From contig NC_089274.1 of the NCBI RefSeq assembly GCF_963678975.1, forward strand, positions 49,980,900 through 50,044,899: a stretch of 64,000 nucleotides of DNA, given 5' to 3'. The notes under the pieces were generated by a model. The model was not told the origin of the DNA. It saw nothing but the letters and a program-made list of their open reading frames with translations, and made no database searches. This DNA is from Dysidea avara. Taxonomy: Eukaryota > Porifera > Demospongiae > Dictyoceratida > Dysideidae. Positions 12,801 through 19,306 of the stretch are shown piece after piece. The first letter of the stretch is position 1; each line of letters starts with the position of its first letter. A program made the translations under genes and the position numbers.

Positions 12801-15800
12801 AGTTTTGCATATTTTGTTTTTTTCGCAATTCCGTTATTCCGTATTTTACTAATTCCCGTGTCCTACTGCAGTATAGCCTGTACAAACGCGAATCTCAAAG
12901 TTATGATGTAATACCTGTAGTCACTTTCAATGTTCTAGTTGGTCAGGCATGTACTCAACATTAAGTTTCAATGACTGTTGTAGTTATGGCTTCAATAAGC
13001 AGCCTATACTGATGACAGTGTCAACACTCCTTAACACTTTATGTGTTGACATGATATCCTAAAGTAATCAAAAGTTTTACTGTATTACTTTGAGATACGC
13101 ATTTATACAGGCTATACTGAAGTAGGACACTCTCCTCTCTTTTATATTATGAACTCTTGGTATTAGAGCAGCAGGTAAACCAAAAATAAATTTAATTAAA
13201 GAATACATATTTTTGAAAATGAAGATCAAAGGAAAAGTTACATTTTTGTGGTTTGACCTTTTCCTTTGAGCAATTATAAAATATTATATATCACCTGAAA
13301 GAGAATTTAATAATGATTTCAAAACTCTAAACTAGAAATTTCCATGTCAATCACAAGCAAAGTTATGGTCATTTTATTGAAGACATGTAAGCAAAATAAA
13401 ATTTTCAACAGAAACTTTGAGTGGTCATAACTTAAAGGGAGACCAATGAAATGAGCCAAATTTTGGTGTGAGAAAGTTTCTTGATAGGGTCCATGTTTGT
13501 GCCAAATTTCATGAAAATTGAAAGGGGTCCAGATTTTTTTTTGTTGATTTGGTATGGAATGACCCGTAAGTGACTTGTTCAGCCTGTTAAACCTGTTCTT
13601 ACTGGTTGTTGTGGATATAGTGGGTCAACATATGATGATGGAAGGATCAGTATGGATGCTAACTTAGCAGATGCTGTGCAGGGGAAACCCCTACAGTCAA
13701 CAACAGAACAAACGTGAGTAACATGGTCGTACTACTCTTACAATGTATCCAGTAATTTTGTGTAAATTTTGTGCAACGCTTCAAGAACTAAAACCTGCCA
13801 CTCTTGCTCCTTATTCAATGAATAGATTAGCTTACTTTTAGAGAAGAGATGTTTAGATTTATCCAATTACATACCCAGTGGATGTAGTGTGATGTGTTTC
13901 TTTCATTTTAAAAATAATGTTGGGTTTGTGTGTAAGCCTTCAATGATAGCACGCTTCACCTCATGTTTCACTGAGATGGCAAATTGTAGTATACTAGATG
14001 AATAAAAGATTGAAAATTTGAAGTGGGAGAATAGGGATTGCTGAAAAAAGCCATGAAACAAGAAGGGATCGCTGGGATGGTAATGTAAACCACAAATCCC
14101 TCATTTCGAAATGACAGAGCATGTAACTAAAAATTTATGACAGAGAGTCAAAATAGGGATTTGTGGTTTACATTACCATAACGCCATCAATGTTTCAGTA
14201 CACACATGAAACTGATCAAATTGCAATGTGCATACAGACTGAGAGTTTCCTAATATGAGCTAAAATTAGTGCCTTTAATAGCTGTCAAATTCAGTGCAAG
14301 GATTGTTGTTATACACTTGACTGCATTATTAGAGTATTTACGTGACTGCTTAATCTGGATAGCCCGGCCATGTACAATAATGGAACGACCTTGCAACAAA
14401 ATCTTTAGCACAGATTAAGCTTCCGGCCTATACTGAGTTTAATAAAGACAGATTCTATTAGCCACAAGCAGCGCACACCAAAAAACCTAACTCTGAGCAC
14501 GATCTTGTATGGCTTCTCGTGCATAATTACATTTTGGCAAGAAGAAACCGGTTTGGGCTGTTTCCATCCGAAAATGAAATCAAAAATAGGTCATGGACAC
14601 GCAGAAGGACTCAGTAAGCATGGTTATATAGTTTTTAGCACGAAAAAAATGGATAACTTTTGCTGTAGCGTAAGTGACCAATTATCGAACAAAGTTTATA
14701 CTTTACTTCATAAATATCTCCAGGAAAGTAGTATCAACCTCGACTTTTAACCAGGAGGTAGCACCTTTCTTGTAGAATACCTCACGTAAGTTTGAGTAAT
14801 AGTATCCGATTAGTGTCCGTGTTATGAGTGGATTTCTGCATTCCGTAAAATATGAATTATCGAACACCAATACCTATTATCGAACGCCCATTAATTTGCG
14901 TTAATCAATTGTCGAATGTTTTGCACCTTTTCTACTGTGGTGACTTCAGTGTAATCTACACACTCTTAACTATTATATCAACGTGTTATCTGAAGTACCA
15001 TGATACTGTAACTGAAGTATAGTTTTGATACAAGCATGCACTTGTGAGTTACAACAGCGAATCGTTTAGTGTAAAATGCGTACAGTGAAAAATCAGCACA
15101 TTACGACCAATACTACAGTCTTATTATCCTTGTTTACAATAACCCCTTCTGTACAGTCTTCGTGGATACATCTTTTACTCAGGTAAATGACAAACAGTAA
15201 GCCCAATTCCGCCACCAAAGTCACGCTCGAGTTGTACTTCTTTCACGGCGATTCCTGTGTTCTTTTTCTTCATTTCTTCGTCAGTGGTGATGAGTACCAA
15301 GACTGCTGTGACGTCCACACATAAATTCTAAAAGATGGAAAGCTCATTAAGAATTGGCTACACTATTGGAATTCTCCATATAAACACCTTACGAGTATGC
15401 GGAATAAAATTGTAAACTTCCGAATACGTTACGTGATTTTTATTTTTGATAATAGGTACTGTTCGATAATAGGTCACTTACGCTACATGAGTAAAACAAA
15501 ATTATGTTATGAATAATAATAATAAATCAAAGATGAACAAAGCACCAAACTTCAGTTTTGTCCCAAATACACATACTGTTTCCTTTTCACTTGATACTTA
15601 CTAGTGGACCAATAATCATTGCAAATAACCACCAGAGGGTTGTTTTGAGTTGGAGGATGCTTTTCAAGGTGGTTTATAGGTATTCGTTCTATTAGAGTTT
15701 TCGAAGAAAAAAAAACAACATGTATGATCCCTATTATGAACCCACTATCGTGGTTCATGATAACTGCTCTCATCTCCCCCCAGTTTCATGATATAGACAT

Positions 15801-17000
15801 TAATTCTCAGATACCAGACTTTTGAATGTTGGGTCAAAAGAATAACAACTGCCTGTTTGTACAATAGCAGTTTCAGAGTTTAAAGTTGTACCAGATCTAT
15901 GATGCAACTTATCACTTCACTAGTCAGTGAATTCACACTCCATCATGGGATCATTGTGTTTGCCCTGAGTTTTAATTTTAAAATCTTGATATTCAGATGA
16001 ATTTTCAAGTTATATTGTCTTTTTATGTTGCGGTATTTACCAATAAATGCAGAAGTAGATACACCACAGTTTTGTTGCTGACTAAATGTGCCAAGTTTCA
16101 CTCCATACATTGATGCATCTGTTAAGTTATTCTTGTTTGCTAGTTTCTGTACAAATGAGTTTGTTTGCTCATCCAGTAGCTACTACTCTACTGCATGATT
16201 ATCTGCAATTCTAAAACTTGTATATCTTATACCAGTGTATCTTCTTCAAGTCTTTGAATGTACATAATTAATTTAGTATGTAGCTATAGCTACAGCATTA
16301 ATGTACTAATAATCAAACACTTGAATTATTAGCTATTATGATATGTAAAATGGAAAACTTCATATATTGCTATATTAATTAATTCTAGCAAAACTATTTA
16401 TAGCAACATCTTGAAAACAAAGCCAGAATGAGAATTATTATGGGTAATAAGGCTAGATACAAGAATAAAAAAAGAATAATGGGAGAATTTTTTGGGAGGA
16501 ATAATAGGTAAAATTTTGAGCATAATAGGCTCAGGCGCCTAGTTATGAAAAGAGCAGGGTGTTAGTAACCTTTTCAAACTGCTGACAATTAGTGTCATCA
16601 CAAGCTGACATAGAAACAGCAAAGACAGCAGGTATATAGTCATACAAGACATCTAATGTGTTTACATAACTAGTACGGTATCACTTGCAGGTTAGCTAGT
16701 CTAGATGAATGGCTGAACATTACAGATCTGGTGAGTGTTTCATGTGTCGTGTTAGGTGGTGACCTTGTTCTGTCTAGAACGTGCCCCCTAGTGACACAGC
16801 TAGCTCTGTTACTAAGGATGAATCAGCTACCAGTGCAGGTCAGTGGTTACTATGGTGATGACTACTTATCATATTTTGTAATAGAATTTGATCAATTTCT
16901 AGCACAACGAGTCAATGTTGGCACCAGCCTACCCCCAGCACGCACTAAACCACAAATGCAGAAAGCAGAAGAGCAGAGTGACGAATTATTTGCTTTGTAA
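215..17000 (+). CDS. TOM1: TOM1-family VHS-GAT endosomal adaptor (5' partial)
   Basis: Adaptor that binds ubiquitinated cargo and clathrin/TOLLIP on endosomes. Exons read with consistent phase: 215-296, 344-442, 491-673, 724-774, 7573-7794, 8015-8093, 8140-8351, 8399-8634, 13621-13713, 16691-16730, 16817-16838 (a 22-nt microexon) and 16885-17000 with TAA. They give about 478 codons. The order is VHS domain, GAT domain, acidic Pro-rich tail with the EFDIFAQSR segment, then a WLNITDL and EFDQFLAQR region and the family's C-terminal SDELFAL. Vertebrate TOM1 ends with an almost identical motif. The N-terminal part of VHS (roughly 50 residues) lies before the window. Six introns are 46-50 bp; three long ones (775-7572, 8635-13620, 13714-16690) hold repeats. 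TOM1, TOM1L1 and TOM1L2 cannot be separated here; the full-length GAT and tail favour TOM1/TOM1L2. Confidence 0.93.
829..869. repeat. GT/GC microsatellite
   Basis: An uninterrupted alternating purine-pyrimidine tract (GT)n-(GC)n-(GT)n in the first long TOM1 intron, followed by a short TTGCTG tract. Open frames across it are compositional artefacts. The intron sequence around it (775-1199) shows nothing else. Confidence 0.9.
1200..1985. mobile_element. Composite hairpin element, copy 1
   Basis: Three blocks occur in the same order, inverted, at 20666-21560: a block around 1230-1420 (GGCCAAACGAAGCAG and neighbours), a 41-bp motif at 1672-1712 whose exact reverse complement is 20957-20997, and a terminal hairpin at 1763-1985. 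This is a non-autonomous element in the 6.8 kb TOM1 intron; no coding capacity was seen. Confidence 0.6.
1763..1985. mobile_element. Foldback MITE hairpin, GAAGTAGGGATCC family, copy 1
   Basis: Left arm: ATGAAGTAGGGATCCAAAAG, then a region with ACAGCATAGCTCGG. The right arm is its reverse complement, ending TATCCCTACTTCATT. The arms are near-perfect over about 90 bp with a small loop. Other copies are at 20666-20908 and 63752-64000. Confidence 0.8.
2152..2336. repeat. 93-bp tandem duplication
   Basis: Two almost identical adjacent copies, 2152-2244 and 2245-2336, both starting TAAGGGACACTAGTTTG. No coding potential; a recent local duplication in the TOM1 intron. Confidence 0.9.
2887..4490. 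repeat. 16-bp minisatellite, about 100 units
   Basis: The unit is AGTTGTTTGATAGGGG with a variable last base (G, C or A) and a second subtype AGGCGTTTGATAAGGA. Two 15-bp units near 3323 and 4096 shift the register. On the minus strand no frame of the unit contains a stop, so open frames of 544 and 438 codons arise with a 16-residue period (three 16-bp units equal 48 nt). This is an arithmetic consequence of the unit, not a gene. It lies inside the long TOM1 intron. Confidence 0.95.
4699..5158. mobile_element. Foldback element, CAAGAGTTCATAATAT family, 460 bp
   Basis: Near-perfect inverted arms of roughly 95 bp, from CAAGAGTTCATAATATATAT on the left to its reverse complement ending GAACTCTTG. 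It is flanked by the 7-bp direct repeat CTAATAA (4692-4698 and 5159-5165). The same termini and 7-bp duplication length recur at 12144-13159, 42421-42460 and 45843-45886. The interior (about 4795-5065) has no coding frame of note. Confidence 0.9.
5166..7572. other. Rest of the first long TOM1 intron
   Basis: About 2.4 kb of AT-rich intron. The only structure I see is a hairpin at 5934-6008 whose arms include GATATGTATGCCC and its complement. Two overlapping short frames near 6463-6700 have no family signature. Confidence 0.5.
5934..6008. repeat. Imperfect hairpin, about 33-bp arms
   Basis: GGGCATTTGGGC...ATGTATGCCC pairs with GGGCATACAT...GCCCTCATGCCC around a short CTCGGGCTGTC loop. Probably a MITE remnant; no clear target duplication. 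Confidence 0.6.
7573..8634 (+). CDS. TOM1: TOM1 exons encoding the GAT domain and acidic tail
   Basis: 7573-7794 gives a Ser/Pro/Gln linker and then the first GAT helix (AKVLSEIDVVQRNIDVMNEI). 8015-8093 reads ELNAVTRKMQERVTELVGRI. 8140-8351 reads TLLGLNDSLNALFIRYDRYM. These are the three helices that bind ubiquitin and TOLLIP in TOM1. 8399-8634 is the Pro/Asp-rich tail, with YPSLDDEPPPY and ending DEFDIFAQSRQAYSNT. Phases 0, 1, 0 and 2 join without a break. Confidence 0.92.
10158..10414. mobile_element. CAGGG-ended MITE with 5-bp target duplication, copy 1
   Basis: Starts CAGGGGTTAATCTAGGG and ends GGGTTGAGCCCTG, flanked by TAGAG on both sides (10153-10157, 10415-10419). An inverted copy is at 57764-58045 with its own 5-bp duplication CTATC. 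G/C-rich ends surround an AT-rich middle. CAGGG ends resemble hAT-derived MITEs, but those usually make 8-bp duplications. Confidence 0.8.
10867..10960. repeat. Hairpin with about 40-bp arms
   Basis: Left arm AAAGCATAGCC...TATGAAAAATAAAG pairs with CTTTATTTTTCATA...GGCTATGCTTT. It lies in the spacer between the arms of the large palindromic element. Confidence 0.7.
11443..11529. repeat. Perfect 41-bp-arm hairpin made of AAAGAGTGCTTTATTG units
   Basis: The left arm holds two direct copies of AAAGAGTGCTTTATTG. The right arm is the exact reverse complement, and the loop is GAACG. A further partial unit lies just upstream. The exact arms suggest recent origin or gene-conversion-like repair. Confidence 0.85.
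12144..13159. mobile_element. Foldback element, CAAGAGTTCATAATAT family, 1016 bp
   Basis: Inverted ends CAAGAGTTCATAATATAAAA and reverse complement, flanked by the 7-bp duplication GTATTAG (12137-12143, 13160-13166). It sits inside the right arm of the 8639-13565 palindrome. The left arm of that palindrome keeps the unoccupied site, with a single CTAATAC at 9038-9044, which proves insertion and duplication length. A second inverted pair inside (for example ACTAATTCCCG near 12850) makes it a double hairpin. Confidence 0.92.
13621..17000 (+). CDS. TOM1: TOM1 C-terminal exons including a 22-nt microexon
   Basis: 13621-13713 completes a Ser codon with AG from 8633-8634 and reads GSTYDDGRISMDANLADAVQ. 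16691-16730 reads LASLDEWLNITDL, matching the conserved EVWLRTDL patch of vertebrate TOM1. 16817-16838 adds DESATSA. 16885-17000 adds EFDQFLAQR and ends DELFAL-stop. The intron before the microexon is 86 bp and the one after is 46 bp. An ATTAAA at about 17061 may be the poly(A) signal, 60 nt past the stop. Confidence 0.88.
14079..14178. repeat. Hairpin, AATCCCT family
   Basis: GGTAATGTAAACCACAAATC and its complement are separated by about 52 bp. Flanking AATAGGGATTGCTGAAAAAA resembles 61365-61560, which carries the same GGTTTAC core. It is probably a MITE inside the 2.98 kb TOM1 intron. Confidence 0.6.
14669..15485. mobile_element. Probable inverted-repeat element with TATCGAAC motifs
   Basis: The left edge GTAGCGTAAGTGACC plus ATTATCGAAC is mirrored at 15457-15485. 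The ATTATCGAAC-type motif recurs at about 14853, 14876 and 14916, and related copies lie near 42247 and 42344. No transposase frame. An open frame at 14505-14750 overlaps its left end and has no family signature. Confidence 0.5.
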
Positions 17001-17152
17001 ACTGCTTGAAACAAATTTAATTTGCTGTCCAAATATTATAATTTCATCATAAATTTCTAATTAAAGCACGCCAATGATATGAACATTATTAGTTTGAACG
17101 TGAAGTCGTAAGTTAAGCGTCCCGCGTTCATGTTAGAGACTGTACTAGATCA

Positions 17153-17773
17153 ATGTCACATTGTACAGATAGGCCGACAGCAGAGCCGTTAGTGGCGGAT
17201 CCGATAAGAGTTGTCCGGCGTGACCACTCTAATGCTCGTTGTCCAGGGGCGGCGCACAGTTATCCACCAGCTAAACGTGTCAGCCTGGCAGATGTTCTCA
17301 GGACCATGAAACTGAGCGGCTGGTACTGGGAGGAATTACCAGGGGAGAACGCCATCCAACTATTAAAAGATAAAAGTATCGGCACATTTCTTCTTAGAGA
17401 CAGTTACGATGATTGTCATCTATTCACATTATCAGTCAAGTCGTATAATAACGTTGTGGTCAGTGTGAGAGTGATCTTCAGTCGTGGATACTTTAAACTG
17501 GATTCTGCCTTCCAGGACACGCCTTTGTTCCCAAGTGTTGTGGATTTGGTAGAACACTATTTGGCAGATGAGCAGCGGTCATTTCATGTTGAAGTGCCGG
17601 ACATGGGAGACTTTGCTGTTGTATTAAAACGACCACTTTATAAGAATGTATTATCATTGCAGCACATTTGTCGTCGAACAATCGTCAAACACTTACAAAC
17701 TTCAGATAACATAGACAGCTTACCCCTACCATCCCATCTGATTGACTACCTACAAGATTACCGAGTGAAGTGA
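17153..17773 (+). CDS. SOCS2: SOCS2/CISH-like suppressor of cytokine signalling
   Basis: Intronless, 206 residues. SOCS proteins bind phosphotyrosine through SH2 and recruit Elongin B/C and Cullin-5 through the SOCS box, which turns off or degrades signalling kinases and receptors. The SH2 domain starts at about residue 56 (SGWYWEELPGENAIQLL), has the FLLRDS phosphate-binding Arg at about residue 81, and ends before VVLKRPLYKNV. The SOCS box follows: a BC box SLQHICRRTIV and a Cul5-type segment LPLPSHLIDYLQDY. The order PLY...SLQHxCR...LPLPxxLxDYL is the SOCS2/CISH pattern. The N-terminal 50 residues are basic and not conserved. The ATG at 17153 is 152 bp after the TOM1 stop. AATAAA at about 17882 is a possible poly(A) signal. 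SOCS2 and CISH were not separated. Confidence 0.88.
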   Translation: MSHCTDRPTAEPLVADPIRVVRRDHSNARCPGAAHSYPPAKRVSLADVLRTMKLSGWYWEELPGENAIQLLKDKSIGTFLLRDSYDDCHLFTLSVKSYNNVVVSVRVIFSRGYFKLDSAFQDTPLFPSVVDLVEHYLADEQRSFHVEVPDMGDFAVVLKRPLYKNVLSLQHICRRTIVKHLQTSDNIDSLPLPSHLIDYLQDYRVK

Positions 17774-17920
17774 TAGAGTTTTATCTTCTACTGCAATCTG
17801 CCCGAGGACAGTATAAATGATTGTGTATGACTAAAAGTCATGTTTTGGTGATAAAAAAAAACTAATCCACAAATATAAAATAATAAACAACAATACTACA
17901 TACAAATAATATCATGTATA

Positions 17921-18529
17921 TTATGGCTTGGTATTGATGGTGGTTTTACAGTGTTGAAAGTCATTTTCTCCTAATGGCACATCTTCATAATAAGGACTCT
18001 TCAAGATGTAATTGGTCAACACTCTGTGAGGCAATGGTAATTGCTCTAGTTTGTCCCTAGTACAACAACGGTGTAGAGTAGCCCTACAATAATATTTTAA
18101 TGTGTGAACATTTCTAAATCTGTTGACTGGTTTCTTCAAATACAATTGTATCAGTCGGCCACTGTTACTGAGCACGGTACACACGGCCTGCTTATCTATG
18201 AGTGACTTGTGTACGCAGTGACCGACCAGTCCCGCTAGGTGCTGGAACAGTGGAAGTTCTGGATCACCCAGACACAGTGAGAACAGTCCCTTCGCGTAGT
18301 CAATATTAAAAGAGCCGAAACATCCTTCAACTTTAAACGTGACTGTAAACAATTCAGTCAGTTTCTCTGGGTCATTACAATCTCTCACAAGGAACGACCC
18401 ATCTGGCTCTTTGTGTAGAAGCCGCTCCGCTTCTTGAATGCTAATATTTCCATAGTACCACCCACAACGTGCTAAATCATTTAATGTGTCCTTCAAGCCG
18501 CTCTTCTCTGAAAGTGTCGGGGCTGCCAT
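17921..18529 (-). CDS. SOCS6/7-like suppressor of cytokine signalling
   Basis: Intronless, 202 residues from the ATG at 18529; the frame is open further upstream to a stop but has no other ATG. The SH2 domain begins CGWYYGNISIQEAERLL and carries GSFLVRDCND with the phosphate-binding Arg. After the SH2 comes LKKPVNRFRNVHTLKYYCRA, close to the NPVSRF-QVRSLQYLCR pattern of SOCS6/SOCS7, then LPLPHRVLTNYI as the Cul5-binding part of the SOCS box. A 20-residue acidic tail follows. Its 3' end is 147 bp from the end of the other SOCS gene on the opposite strand, and its start is 230 bp past the ATPAF2 stop. SOCS4/5 are alternative relatives. Confidence 0.85.
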   Translation of the reverse strand: MAAPTLSEKSGLKDTLNDLARCGWYYGNISIQEAERLLHKEPDGSFLVRDCNDPEKLTELFTVTFKVEGCFGSFNIDYAKGLFSLCLGDPELPLFQHLAGLVGHCVHKSLIDKQAVCTVLSNSGRLIQLYLKKPVNRFRNVHTLKYYCRATLHRCCTRDKLEQLPLPHRVLTNYILKSPYYEDVPLGENDFQHCKTTINTKP

Positions 18530-18653
18530 TAAACCGTTGATAAGCTCCACAATAGTTTGCTGCTCCTTCCTGGGCAGAACGAGTTACTACTCGTTTACTG
18601 CTGGAGTCGCTACGAGAAGCCGTACGGTTACGCTGAATCAGCTGTCTGATCAT
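18477..18653 (-). other. Upstream ORF overlapping the SOCS6/7-like start
   Basis: An ATG at 18653 opens 58 codons in another frame (MIRQLIQRNRTASRSD, Ser/Arg-rich) and stops inside the SOCS coding region. It could be a translation-limiting uORF or the remnant of an alternative N-terminus. The sequence alone does not decide. Confidence 0.3.
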
Positions 18654-18758
18654 AGCTGTATCAATATATTAAAACTAGACGGAGGAGATTACGGAGTTAT
18701 CTTGAAAGAAATAGAAACATGCATTAACACGCTTTTGTCAATGTCAGCAAATTAGAAA

Positions 18759-19306
18759 TTAATTACACTTGATAAAGAATAAAGTAGCAGACAATGCAGC
18801 AGTAAGGTGGGCCTCATCTACCCTGTGCTGAGCTTCTACTTGTCCCCAGTGGTTGATCTGTGAGGTCACATAACATATGCACTCTTTAGTATTGATCATT
18901 ACCTGATACCGAGTTTCTAATCTGGTCAGCTGACAGGTTTGTGACACTGATAGTCTGCCCTGCCATAAAGCCATGGTGAGAATGAAGGAGCCAGTGAGGT
19001 CTGCTAGTTGTTGTAAGCCTGCCAGTGTACAGCAAGTTAGCACATTACAAAGTGATTGTTTCTTAACTGATTACCTACTCTGGTCCACTTGTTGACTGCA
19101 GGGAACAGATCATTGGTCACACGATGAAAGCTTGTATGAACTAGGCTATTGGTGGGATGGACATCAGTTGAAAACCTGTCAGTCTACTATTAACAAGTGA
19201 TTATCAACACATCAACTAGACCAACCTGTTATTAAACCAGTCAATAACAGGTCCCCACTGGGATAGCTGTAGTTTAACCAACTCCTCAGGCTCATCAGTG
19301 TAATAG
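18759..19306 (-). CDS. ATPAF2: ATPAF2 3' exons (four)
   Basis: 19306-19226 encodes YYTDEPEELVKLQLSQWGPV and IDWFNNR. 19175-19075 encodes FSTDVHPTNSLVHTSFHRVT. 19018-18903 encodes GLQQLADLTGSFILTMALWQ and GRLSV onward. 18857-18759 encodes INHWGQVEAQHRVDEAHLTA and ends FFIKCN-stop. Introns are 45, 56 and 50 bp. The stop at 18761-18759 is 230 bp before the SOCS6/7-like ATG. Confidence 0.9.

Larger units (their letters stand above)
8639..13565. mobile_element. Large palindromic element in the TOM1 5' splice site
   Basis: Ends are GGGTCATTCCATACCAAATC on the left and its reverse complement on the right (ending GGAATGACCC). The left arm runs to about 9195. The right arm starts near 11995 and is interrupted by the element at 12144-13159. 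Flanks show a 4-bp direct repeat GTAA (8635-8638, 13566-13569). The remaining host intron is only 55 bp (13566-13620). The termini match those of 30480-32805, so both are one family with 20-21 bp GGGTCATTCCRTRYCAAATC ends. No transposase frame was found between the arms. Confidence 0.85.

Noticed and set aside
14505..14750. 81-codon + strand frame
   Set aside because: Begins with a non-ATG codon and overlaps an inverted-repeat element; no recognised domain.
18486..18755. 89-codon + strand open frame opposite the SOCS6/7-like start
   Set aside because: It starts inside the antisense of a well-supported SH2 gene and has no family signature; most likely a shadow frame.
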